From NCBI RefSeq assembly GCF_003008555.2, contig NZ_CP027665.1:1736001-1800000 (forward strand): a stretch of 64,000 nucleotides of DNA. The letters are read 5' to 3'. Position 1 is the first letter of the stretch; the number at the start of each line of letters is the position of its first letter. Below the pieces are notes generated by a model. It saw only the letters and a program-made list of their open reading frames with translations. It was not told the origin of the DNA and made no database searches. Origin of the DNA: Pukyongiella litopenaei. Lineage in GTDB: Bacteria; Pseudomonadota; Alphaproteobacteria; Rhodobacterales; Rhodobacteraceae. A program made the position numbers and the translations under genes. Below, one piece after another: positions 20,113 to 27,825 of the stretch.

Positions 20113-20712
20113 ATGTTGCGCATGACACGAACCTTCATTGCCCTCGCGGCTTCTTCCGCGCTTGCCCTGCAGGCGGCGCCGGTCTGGGCGCAGGCGCCCG
20201 GCGCGCTCTACACGGTCGTGGTGCCCTCATCCCAGTTCGGTTCGCCCAACTTCACCCAGCTGGTCGTCAACGGGCTCGCCGCGGCGCGCGCATTCTGCGG
20301 CAAGCTCGAGAACAAGGCCTATGTGGTGGACTGCCTGGCCGAGCGGCTGGATGCCGTGTCCGACCAGATGGACCTCGAAGGCAACACCGGCGACGACTAT
20401 GCCGAAGTGCGCAGCATCCTGTCCGACACTTCGGGCAAGCTCCAGAAACTGGCGCGTGACAATCGCGACCGCGCCCTGCCGCGCGGCAAGGCCAGCACCA
20501 CCAGCGGCAGCACCACCATCCGCACCAGCCGCCCGCTGACCCCGGTTGCCGCCCCGGCCGCCGCGGATGTCAACGCACAGGCCACCGCGATCCTCGACGA
20601 GGCCGAAACCCTGCTGCTGCGCAGTGCCGCCGGGTCGTCCGACAAGACCGCGCAATATACCCGCATCGCCGAGGCGCTGCGGTCCAACAAGGTGCTGATC
20701 CGTTCGACCTGA
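20113..20712 (+). CDS. Exported protein of unknown function
   Basis: The 199-residue product starts with a clear signal peptide ending VWAQA, so export is likely. The mature part includes a helical segment with one Cys at FCGKL and another at VVDCLAERLD, then an Ala/Thr/Ser/Pro-rich stretch around residues 135-155 and a helical C-terminus (ILDEAETLLLRS). I start it at ATG 20113; an in-frame ATG three codons later is equally possible, and an upstream GTG is less likely because the signal peptide would be interrupted. No homology can be named. Confidence 0.7.
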   Translation: MLRMTRTFIALAASSALALQAAPVWAQAPGALYTVVVPSSQFGSPNFTQLVVNGLAAARAFCGKLENKAYVVDCLAERLDAVSDQMDLEGNTGDDYAEVRSILSDTSGKLQKLARDNRDRALPRGKASTTSGSTTIRTSRPLTPVAAPAAADVNAQATAILDEAETLLLRSAAGSSDKTAQYTRIAEALRSNKVLIRST

Positions 20713-20732
20713 TCCGGTGACGAACCCGGTCC

Positions 20733-20749
20733 GGGGCTGCTAGAGCCCC
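20733..20749. terminator. Hairpin between convergent genes overlapping the dapB stop
   Basis: GGGGCT (20733-20738), five-base loop, AGCCCC (20744-20749). It lies between the end of the exported-protein gene and the TAG of dapB and overlaps the latter, so it could serve as a shared terminator, although no T-run follows. Confidence 0.4.
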
Positions 20750-21549
20750 AGGACATCGGCCATGTCATACTGCCCCGGCGCGCGATCCTGACCCCAGAGC
20801 GCGGCCCGCAACGCGCCGCGGGCAAAGATCGCGCGGTCGGTTGCGACATGGCGCAGGACGATCCGCTCGCCGGGTGCCGCGAACAGCACGTCATGTTCGC
20901 CCACGATGTCACCGCCGCGAATGGCCGAGAACCCGATATGCCCGCGTTCGCGCGCGCCGGTGATCCCGTCGCGCCCCCGGTCGGCGGCCTCGGCCAGCGT
21001 GACGCCGCGCCCCTCGGCGGCGGCCTCGCCCAGCATCAGCGCGGTGCCCGACGGCGCATCCACCTTGCGGTTGTGATGGGCTTCGATCACCTCGATGTCG
21101 AAATCGGCGTCCAGCGCCGCCGCGACCTTGCGGGTCAGGCCGACCAGCAGGTTGACGCCCAGGCTCATGTTGCCGGCGCGGATGATCACCGCATGGCGCG
21201 CCGCCGGTTCCAGCGCCGCGATCTGGTCGTCGCTCAGGCCGGTGGTGCCGATGACATGCACGGCGCGGGCCTGCGCGGCCAGCGCGGCAAACTCGACCGA
21301 GGCCTGCGGCGCGGTAAAGTCGATCACCGCCTGGGCACGGGCAAAGGCTTCGAGCGGGTCATCCGTCACCGTGACCCCCAGCGCCGCACCGCCCATCGCC
21401 TCGCCGATATCGGCGCCGACCCAGTCATGCCCCGGCCGTTCGACGGCGGCGGCCAGGCGCGCGCGGCCACTCTGCGCCACGGTGCGCACCAGCATCTGCC
21501 CCATCCGGCCCGACGCGCCGGTGACCACGATACCCGGAAGATGTGTCAT
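20740..21549 (-). CDS. dapB: 4-hydroxy-tetrahydrodipicolinate reductase
   Basis: It reduces the dihydrodipicolinate precursor in lysine and meso-diaminopimelate synthesis. The 269 residues show the nucleotide-binding GASGRMGQ near the start, VIDFTAP and IGTTGLS, and the active-site loop with [15 protein letters not shown] carrying the catalytic His and Lys. Start at 21549 is supported by AGGGGAA seven bases upstream; the open frame continues 28 codons further without homology. The gene is divergent from rbfA. Confidence 0.97.
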   Translation of the reverse strand: MTHLPGIVVTGASGRMGQMLVRTVAQSGRARLAAAVERPGHDWVGADIGEAMGGAALGVTVTDDPLEAFARAQAVIDFTAPQASVEFAALAAQARAVHVIGTTGLSDDQIAALEPAARHAVIIRAGNMSLGVNLLVGLTRKVAAALDADFDIEVIEAHHNRKVDAPSGTALMLGEAAAEGRGVTLAEAADRGRDGITGARERGHIGFSAIRGGDIVGEHDVLFAAPGERIVLRHVATDRAIFARGALRAALWGQDRAPGQYDMADVLGL

Positions 21550-21631
21550 GCGGTTCCCCTGTCCTGCTGCGTTGTCCCTAACCAATCGCGCACCGCTTGG
21601 CAAAGCCTGCCGATGGGCGTAGATCACGACC

Positions 21632-22027
21632 ATGGCAAAGAACAGGTTTCATGACGGGCCCGGCCCGTCGCAACGGCAACTGCGCGTCGGCGAACTGATC
21701 CGGCGCACGCTGTCGGACGTTCTCGCGCGCGGCGATGTGCATGACCCGGACCTCAACCGGCTGTCGATCACCGTGGGCGAGGTCCGCACCTCGCCCGACC
21801 TGCGCGTGGCCACCGCCTATGTGCTGCCGCTGGGCGGCCAGGGGCAGGACACGGTGCTGGACCTGCTGCACCGCAACCGCGGCGAGCTGCGCCATATCGT
21901 GTCGAAGAAGCTGACCCTGAAATTCGCGCCCGAGCTGCGGTTCAAGCTGGACGAAACCTTTGACCAGATGGACGACACCCGCCGGATGCTGTCGCAGGAC
22001 GAGGTGCGCCGGGACGTCGAGAAATGA
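21632..22027 (+). CDS. rbfA: Ribosome-binding factor A
   Basis: RbfA binds the 30S subunit during late maturation and cold adaptation. The 131 residues have the KH-like family features: [18 protein letters not shown] at the N-terminus, [14 protein letters not shown] in the middle and [17 protein letters not shown] at the C-terminus. It overlaps the next gene by 4 bases (ATGA), so both are probably translated from one message. The truB gene that often follows rbfA is not present here. Confidence 0.96.
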   Translation: MAKNRFHDGPGPSQRQLRVGELIRRTLSDVLARGDVHDPDLNRLSITVGEVRTSPDLRVATAYVLPLGGQGQDTVLDLLHRNRGELRHIVSKKLTLKFAPELRFKLDETFDQMDDTRRMLSQDEVRRDVEK

Positions 22028-22770
22028 TCCGCGCGCTGGCGATCGTGATGGCGACCGTGCTGGCAACCTGGGCCGCCGCCCCGGCGCAGGCCGTCGACTG
22101 CCGCGATGTCGACCACGCGGGCAACGGCTATACCGTCTGCGAGGTCGATGCCGCGACCGCGGACCTGCGCCTGTTCCTGAACGGGCCCGATGGCGGCCTG
22201 CTGGGCCAGTTCGGGGCGATCGACAACCAGTTGGCGGCGGATGGCGGCAGGCTGGCCTTTGCCATGAATGCCGGCATGTATCACGATGACCGCAGGCCGG
22301 TCGGGCTTTATGTCGAGAACGGCGCCGAGATCGCCGGGATCGTCACCAGCGCCGGGCCGGGCAATTTCGGGCTGGTGCCCAATGGCGTGTTCTGCATCCG
22401 CGCGGGCCGCGCCGACGTGATCGAAACCCTGAGCTTTGCCGAAGCCCGGCCCGACTGCCGCTATGCCACCCAATCGGGACCGATGCTGGTGATCGGCGGG
22501 GACCTGCACCCGCGATTCCTGATTGACAGCACGTCGCGCTACATCCGCAACGGCGTCGGCACCAGCGCGGATGGCCGGCGCGCCGTTTTTGCCATCTCGC
22601 GCAATGCGGTCACGTTTCACGAATTCGGCAGCCTGTTCCGCGATGTGCTGAACCTGCCCGAGGCGCTCTATTTCGACGGCAATATCTCGCGTCTCTACGC
22701 ACCGGCGATCGGTCGCAACGATGTCGGGTTCGCGATGGGGCCCGTGGTCGGCGTGGTCGAGCCCCGCTAA
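22024..22770 (+). CDS. Exported phosphodiester glycosidase family protein (NAGPA/DUF2233)
   Basis: The 248-residue product has a signal peptide ending AQA and the NAGPA-like core: [24 protein letters not shown], and [10 protein letters not shown]. Family members hydrolyse phosphodiester-linked sugars (uncovering-enzyme type) or act in exopolysaccharide processing, here presumably in the periplasm. It begins inside the rbfA stop codon and ends 4 bases before the convergent gamma-glutamyltransferase gene. The exact substrate is unknown. Confidence 0.85.
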   Translation: MIRALAIVMATVLATWAAAPAQAVDCRDVDHAGNGYTVCEVDAATADLRLFLNGPDGGLLGQFGAIDNQLAADGGRLAFAMNAGMYHDDRRPVGLYVENGAEIAGIVTSAGPGNFGLVPNGVFCIRAGRADVIETLSFAEARPDCRYATQSGPMLVIGGDLHPRFLIDSTSRYIRNGVGTSADGRRAVFAISRNAVTFHEFGSLFRDVLNLPEALYFDGNISRLYAPAIGRNDVGFAMGPVVGVVEPR

Positions 22771-22774
22771 GCGT

Positions 22775-24352
22775 TCAGTAGCCCAGCGCGCAGCCGTCCT
22801 TGCGCGCGTCGCTGGCGCCTTCGAGCACCCCGTCGGGACGAATCGCAATCGCCTGCGCGCCACCCAGCGGCGTTTCCGGGATCACCACCTCGTGGCCACG
22901 GTCGGCCAGCGCGGCGCGCACCGCGTCGGAATAGCCGCGCTCGACCTTGAGCACGCCACCATCCGCGAAACAGCGCGGCGCATCCGCCGCGCCCTGCGGA
23001 TCGAGCCCGAAATCGACCAGGTTCGACACCAGCCGGGCATGGCCGGTGGGCTGATAGCCACCGCCCATCACGCCGAACGGCATCACCACCCCGTCCGCGC
23101 GTTGCAGCAGGCCGGGAATGATCGTGTGCATCGGCCGTTTGCCGGGGCCGTATTCGTTCGGGTGACCCGGCTCCAGCGTGAACCCGGCGCCACGGTTCTG
23201 GAGCAGAATGCCAAATTTCTCGGACGCGATGCCGGACCCGAAACCGTGAAAGATCGAATAGATCAGCGACACCGCCATGCGGTCACGGTCGACCACGGTC
23301 AGGTAGACGGTGTCGCGGTGGATCGCCTCGGTCAGCGGCGCGGCGGCGGGCATGGCCCGGCGCGGGTCGATCAGCGCGGCCAGCCGCGACGCGGTTTCGG
23401 GGGCAAGCATGTGGTCGAGCCGCGCGGTGTGGTCGGGATCGGCGATGAACCGGTTGCGCGCGTCATAGGCGAGCTTGGCCGCCTCGGCTTCGATATGCGC
23501 GCGTTCCGCCCCCCGGGGGTCTATCGCGGCGAGATCGAACTGCGACAGGATGTTCAGCAGCAGGATCGCCGTCGCCCCCTGCCCGTTGGGCGGATGTTCG
23601 AACAATATGTCGCCCTTGTAGGCGCCGCTGACGGGATCGGCGGGGGAACAGGCGGTAGCCGCGAAATCGCCGGGGGCGTGCGCACCGCCCTGCGCGGCCA
23701 GCGCGGCGATCATGTCCTCGGCCACCTCGCCGGTATAGAACGCATCGCGCCCGTGCCGGGCGATCCGGCGCAGGACCTCGGCCTGTCCCGGGGCGCGGAA
23801 CATCTGGCCCATGCGCGGCGCGGCGCCGTCGACCAGGTAACGGTCGCGCGCAACGCCCTTCAGGGCATCCGCATCGTTGCTCCAGTCGAACGCCACCCGC
23901 GCGGCAACCGGCACGCCGGTTTCCGCATAGTGGATTGCCGGGGCCAGGACCGCGTCCAGACCCAGCCTGCCGACGCTGTCCGACAGGTGGCAGAAGGCAT
24001 CGACCGCGCCCGGAATGGTCACCGCCTCGGGGCCACGAAGGGGAACGGTTTTTTGGCCCGCGCCGCGCAGCGCCGCCGCATCCGCCCCGGCGGGCGCCCG
24101 GCCCGATCCGTTCAGCGCGCGCACCCGGTCCTCGCCCGGCAACCGGTAGAGGACAAAGCAATCGCCGCCGATACCCGTCATCTGCGGTTCGCAGACCCCC
24201 AGCAGCACGGCCGCCGCGATTGCCGCGTCCATCGCGTTGCCGCCGCGTTTCAGCGTATCGACGGCCACCTGGGCTGCCAGCGGATGCGACGTGGCGCACA
24301 TTCCTTCGGTTGCAAGAACCGCGGAACGCCCCGGCAGATGAAGATCGCGCAT
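22775..24352 (-). CDS. Gamma-glutamyltransferase family protein
   Basis: The 525-residue protein is an Ntn-hydrolase of the gamma-glutamyltranspeptidase family: GGNAMDAAIAAAVLLGV and MTGIGGDCF near the start, the predicted autoprocessing threonine Thr348 in HRDTVYLTVVDRD, and the GGGYQ segment near residue 435 in the small subunit. It has no signal peptide, so unlike the classic periplasmic enzyme it is likely cytosolic. Roles include glutathione or gamma-glutamyl-amide cleavage; some members process glutaryl or cephalosporin side chains. It seems to be a single transcription unit. Confidence 0.88.
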   Translation of the reverse strand: MRDLHLPGRSAVLATEGMCATSHPLAAQVAVDTLKRGGNAMDAAIAAAVLLGVCEPQMTGIGGDCFVLYRLPGEDRVRALNGSGRAPAGADAAALRGAGQKTVPLRGPEAVTIPGAVDAFCHLSDSVGRLGLDAVLAPAIHYAETGVPVAARVAFDWSNDADALKGVARDRYLVDGAAPRMGQMFRAPGQAEVLRRIARHGRDAFYTGEVAEDMIAALAAQGGAHAPGDFAATACSPADPVSGAYKGDILFEHPPNGQGATAILLLNILSQFDLAAIDPRGAERAHIEAEAAKLAYDARNRFIADPDHTARLDHMLAPETASRLAALIDPRRAMPAAAPLTEAIHRDTVYLTVVDRDRMAVSLIYSIFHGFGSGIASEKFGILLQNRGAGFTLEPGHPNEYGPGKRPMHTIIPGLLQRADGVVMPFGVMGGGYQPTGHARLVSNLVDFGLDPQGAADAPRCFADGGVLKVERGYSDAVRAALADRGHEVVIPETPLGGAQAIAIRPDGVLEGASDARKDGCALGY

Positions 24353-24555
24353 GATGTCTCCCCTTTCCGCGCGACACTAGGCCGGGTTCCCGGCAATGCC
24401 AATCGGTTCCCGCGGGATGGGAACCTCGGCGCGACGATCAGGGTGGGGGCGTTGACGCGCCGCGCCGAGGGAAGCCGTTGCAGCTACCCGCCCGGTATGA
24501 CGCCGGATATCGGCGAGAGTTTGAACCAATTGCGGCGGTTTGCGGGCAGAATGAC

Positions 24556-24987
24556 CTAGGCCCGCCGCAGCCGAAAGGAGAGATCCAGCAGGTTGTATCC
24601 GCCGCGGCGGCGGTATCGGACCGTTTCGGCCAGCTCGGCGATCAGCAACCAGCCAAAGCCGCCCTCGGGCAGATCCTGCACCGGGCAGGCGAGATCGGCC
24701 ACCGGCACTGCCGGCGGCATGTGGCCCGGCAGCGCCACCCCGGGGTCGCGGACACGCACCGACAGGCAGCCCGCGGTTATCGCGCAGGTGATCGACAGAT
24801 CGGCGCCGGGGGACGCCGCGCAGGCATGTTCGATCACGTTGTTCGTCGCCTCGGTGAGCACGATTTCGACATTGCCGGCCGATTCCATCGAAACCCCCTG
24901 ACCGACCAGCCAGCGGGCGATGGCCGGCACGGCCTGCCGCACCGCCAGGGGGTCGGCACGCAACCCGACCCTGAAACGCCTCGACAA
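24556..24987 (-). CDS. Anti-sigma-type ATP-binding protein (RsbW-like)
   Basis: The 143-residue protein has the GHKL/HATPase features of RsbW-like serine kinases: the N-box EIVLTEATNNVIEH (about residues 41-54), the DPGVALP segment, and EGGFGWLLI. Such proteins bind and phosphorylate an STAS-domain antagonist and sequester a partner. It starts at a TTG (24987) 17 bases after the stop of the STAS gene; the start is uncertain and no strong ribosome site was seen. Together they form a partner-switch pair. Confidence 0.85.
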   Translation of the reverse strand: MSRRFRVGLRADPLAVRQAVPAIARWLVGQGVSMESAGNVEIVLTEATNNVIEHACAASPGADLSITCAITAGCLSVRVRDPGVALPGHMPPAVPVADLACPVQDLPEGGFGWLLIAELAETVRYRRRGGYNLLDLSFRLRRA

Positions 24988-25004
24988 CAGGTGGACCGCC
25001 CGCG

Positions 25005-25343
25005 TCAGCCCGCGGATGAGGCCACGGCCTCGTCCAGGGTGGGAAACAGCCGGAACACGGTATCCATGCGGGTCAGCCGGAACACCTTGTCGACATTCGG
25101 CCGCAACCCGGCCAGGTCCAGCCGGCGGTCGGCGCCCAGATGTTTCATCGCGGCGACGATCGCGCCCAGACCGCTGGAATCGATGAAATCCACCGCGGCA
25201 AGATCGAGAATCACCCGGTCATCGCCGTCGGCGGTGACGCAGCGCATGTCCTCCTTGAACCGGATCGCGACGGCGGCATCGATCCGGTCGGCATCGACGG
25301 TCACGATCTGCGCGCCGTTTTCCCGTTTGCTGGTCAGGCTCAT
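25005..25343 (-). CDS. STAS-domain anti-anti-sigma factor
   Basis: The 112-residue protein matches SpoIIAA/RsbV: a beta-alpha-beta layout and the loop DFIDSSGLGAIV (about residues 52-63) that carries the Ser phosphorylated by an RsbW-type kinase. The gene is directly upstream of the ATP-binding partner on the same strand, consistent with a switch pair. No sigma-factor gene or PP2C phosphatase is in the window, so the regulated target and the input are unknown. An AGGAATATTCG ribosome site precedes the ATG. Confidence 0.9.
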   Translation of the reverse strand: MSLTSKRENGAQIVTVDADRIDAAVAIRFKEDMRCVTADGDDRVILDLAAVDFIDSSGLGAIVAAMKHLGADRRLDLAGLRPNVDKVFRLTRMDTVFRLFPTLDEAVASSAG

Positions 25344-25429
25344 CGAATATTCCTCCGATCTGGCCGGGATACGCTAGACGGCAATCCTTACCATTCGGTA
25401 TGCAGGCCCGGAGATCAGGAGGATGAGCA

Positions 25430-26602
25430 ATGAAAGACGTTGTGATCGCCGGGGCAGCGCGGACCCCGATGGGCGGGTTCCAGGGCATGTTTGACGGCAT
25501 CAGCGCCGCCGATCTGGGCGGCACCGCGATCAGGGCCGCGCTGGAGGGCGCCGGGGCGGCGACCGTGGACGAGGTTCTGATGGGCTGCGTCCTGCCCGCC
25601 GGACAGGGCCAGGCCCCGGCGCGCCAGGCCGGGTTTGCCGCCGGCCTGGGCGAAGAGGTGCCGGCGACCACGCTCAACAAGATGTGCGGATCGGGGATGA
25701 AGGCGGCGATGCTCGCGTTTGACCGGATCGCGCTGGGCCATGCCGACACCATGATCGCCGGGGGCATGGAAAGCATGACCAACGCGCCCTACCTGCTGCC
25801 CAAGATGCGCGGCGGCGCCCGGATCGGGCATGGCCAGGTCATCGATCACATGTTTCTCGACGGGCTCGAGGATGCCTATGACACCGGCCGGCTGATGGGA
25901 ACATTTGCCGAGGACTGCGCCGAAACCTACCAGTTCACCCGCGAGGCACAGGACGAATACGCGCTGAAATCGCTGTCCAACGCGCTCGAAGCCCAGGAAA
26001 CCGGCGCCTTCGACGGCGAAATCGCTCCGGTCGTCGTGAAAACCCGCCGGGGCGAGGTGACCGAATCCACCGACGAACAGCCGAAATCGGCCCGGCCCGA
26101 CAAGATCCCGACCCTGAAACCGGCCTTCCGCAAGAACGGCACCGTGACCGCCGCCAACGCCTCGTCGATCTCGGACGGCGCCGCGGCGCTGGTGCTCGCC
26201 TCGGCCGATGCAGCCGCGGCGCAGGGTCTCACGGTGCGCGCCCGCATCCTGGGCCATGCCAGCCACGCCCAGGCCCCCGGCCTGTTCACCACCGCGCCGG
26301 TTCCCGCGGCGCGGAAACTGCTGAAATCCATCGGCTGGTCCACGGATGATGTGGACCTGTGGGAGGTCAACGAAGCCTTTGCCGTGGTGCCGATGGTGTT
26401 CATGCGGGAAATGGGGCTCTCGCGTGACATCGTGAACGTCAATGGCGGCGCCTGCGCGCTGGGTCACCCGATCGGCGCCTCGGGCGCGCGGATCATGGTC
26501 ACCCTGCTGAACGCATTGGAAAAACGCGGCCTGAAACGCGGGGTCGCCGCGATCTGCATCGGCGGCGGAGAAGGCACGGCCATCGCCATCGAACGGGCCT
26601 GA
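25430..26602 (+). CDS. Acetyl-CoA C-acyltransferase (thiolase)
   Basis: The 390-residue protein is a biosynthetic/degradative thiolase with all catalytic residues: nucleophile Cys86 in NKMCGSGM, His346 in ALGHPIGASGAR, and Cys376 in CIGGGEG. It joins or splits acetyl-CoA units, as in beta-ketothiolase roles in PHB synthesis or fatty acid and amino acid breakdown. The gene is divergent from the STAS gene (86 bases apart) and has the ribosome site AGGAGGATGAGC. No PHB reductase is adjacent, so which pathway it serves is not shown. Confidence 0.93.
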   Translation: MKDVVIAGAARTPMGGFQGMFDGISAADLGGTAIRAALEGAGAATVDEVLMGCVLPAGQGQAPARQAGFAAGLGEEVPATTLNKMCGSGMKAAMLAFDRIALGHADTMIAGGMESMTNAPYLLPKMRGGARIGHGQVIDHMFLDGLEDAYDTGRLMGTFAEDCAETYQFTREAQDEYALKSLSNALEAQETGAFDGEIAPVVVKTRRGEVTESTDEQPKSARPDKIPTLKPAFRKNGTVTAANASSISDGAAALVLASADAAAAQGLTVRARILGHASHAQAPGLFTTAPVPAARKLLKSIGWSTDDVDLWEVNEAFAVVPMVFMREMGLSRDIVNVNGGACALGHPIGASGARIMVTLLNALEKRGLKRGVAAICIGGGEGTAIAIERA

Positions 26603-26669
26603 ACCCGCTTTCTGTCACGGCATCCCGGGGCGATGACCGGCGGCAGTCTTGGCGGTAGCCCCGGCACCG

Positions 26670-26739
26670 CTCGTGAAAAAATGCTTGCGAATTTCATGAT
26701 GCCGACCCACCATGAAAGAACCAAGGATTTTTTCACGAG
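26670..26739. promoter_or_regulatory. 70-bp concentric palindrome upstream of XRE-cupin gene
   Basis: Outer arms CTCGTGAAAAAAT (26670-26682) and ATTTTTTCACGAG (26727-26739) are perfect 13-bp reverse complements. Inner arms TTTCATG (26692-26698) and CATGAAA (26711-26717) are also perfect and share the same centre (26704.5). A further CTTG/CAAG match sits just inside the outer arms. The structure ends 9 bases before the regulator ATG, so it is a likely operator for autoregulation by the regulator; it could also form an RNA hairpin. Confidence 0.7.
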
Positions 26740-26748
26740 ATTCGGCCA

Positions 26749-27318
26749 ATGCGCCACGACACCGTGCAAAGCAACACGCTGGGGGCCGATCTGCGCGCGC
26801 TGCGCAAGTCGCGCGGCCTGACCCTGTCCGAGCTTGCCAACCGGCTCGGTCGCTCGGTCGGCTGGCTGTCCCAGGTCGAACGCGATCTCTCCGCCCCCTC
26901 CATCGCCGATCTGCGCCAGATATCGACGCTGCTCGACGTGCCGCTGTCGCTGCTGTTCGGAACCGCCGCCGCATCGCCGGACGAATCCGGCCATGTGGTA
27001 CGCCGGAACGCGCGGCGCAGGATCGGCAACCGCACCGCCGGACTGGTCGAGGAACTGCTGTCCCCCGACCTGACCGACGACTTCGAGATGGTTCACTCCA
27101 CGTTCGAACCGCATAGCGAGATCGAGACGACGAATATCCGCGAAACGCAGGAGGTCGGCTACCTGGTCTCGGGCAGGCTCGACCTGCGGATCGGCGACCG
27201 GGATTTCACCATCCAGCCCGGCGACAGTTTCCGCATTCGCGGCGAACCCCACCGCTGGGCCAACCCTTATGACGAACCGGCCGTGGCGATCTGGGTGATC
27301 GCCCCGCCGGTCTACTGA
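26749..27318 (+). CDS. XRE-family transcriptional regulator with C-terminal cupin domain
   Basis: The 189-residue protein has a helix-turn-helix domain at about residues 12-65 (LRALRKSRGLTLSELANRLG, then SVGWLSQVERD) and a cupin beta-barrel at 110-185 (VSGRLDLRIGDRDF, QPGDSFRIRGEPHRW). This architecture is typical of metabolite-sensing repressors of amine and amino acid catabolism. A 70-bp palindrome directly upstream is a probable binding site. The genes that follow, a GFA-fold protein and two demethylase-like enzymes, are plausible targets by proximity only. Confidence 0.9.
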   Translation: MRHDTVQSNTLGADLRALRKSRGLTLSELANRLGRSVGWLSQVERDLSAPSIADLRQISTLLDVPLSLLFGTAAASPDESGHVVRRNARRRIGNRTAGLVEELLSPDLTDDFEMVHSTFEPHSEIETTNIRETQEVGYLVSGRLDLRIGDRDFTIQPGDSFRIRGEPHRWANPYDEPAVAIWVIAPPVY

Positions 27319-27432
27319 TCCGATGCCCCGGCCGACCCATCCCCACCACGCCACGGACATCTGCAACCCGGCCGCAGCGACGTCGCCCGCCAGGGCGGAG
27401 GAGCGGCCCACAAGCAGGATAGGAGACTGAAC

Positions 27433-27813
27433 ATGCGCAAGGGATCATGCCTGTGCGGCGGTATCTCGTTTGAAATCGACGGCGAGATGAACCCGCCCAC
27501 CGCCTGCCATTGCAGCCAGTGCCGCCGGCAATCGGGCCATGTCTGGGCCTCGGCGGTGGTCGCGCAGGATGCGCTGACGCTCACCGCGCAGGACACCCTG
27601 CGCTGGTATCGCGCCAGCACCACCGCCAGCCGCGGCTTCTGCGGCACCTGCGGGTCGTTCCTGTTCTGGAAACATGATGACGAGGACACGATTTCGGTCG
27701 CGCTCGGCTCAATCGACCCGCCGACGGGGCTGGCATTGGCCCGCCATATCTTCGTGGCCGACAAGGGCGACTATTACGACATCACCGACGGCTTGCCGCA
27801 ACGCGCTCAGTAG
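27433..27813 (+). CDS. GFA-family zinc protein (glutathione-dependent formaldehyde-activating fold)
   Basis: The 126-residue protein carries the GFA/CENP-V zinc-ligand layout: C6xC8, C25-H-C27-xx-C30, and C70xxC73. The founding enzyme was proposed to catalyse adduct formation between formaldehyde and glutathione; many members have other or unknown roles. Location next to N-demethylating enzymes, which can release formaldehyde, makes a detoxification role plausible (inference). The stop lies 13 bases before the next gene and AGGAGACTGAAC precedes the ATG. Confidence 0.88.
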   Translation: MRKGSCLCGGISFEIDGEMNPPTACHCSQCRRQSGHVWASAVVAQDALTLTAQDTLRWYRASTTASRGFCGTCGSFLFWKHDDEDTISVALGSIDPPTGLALARHIFVADKGDYYDITDGLPQRAQ

Positions 27814-27825
27814 GGAGGGACGGAC

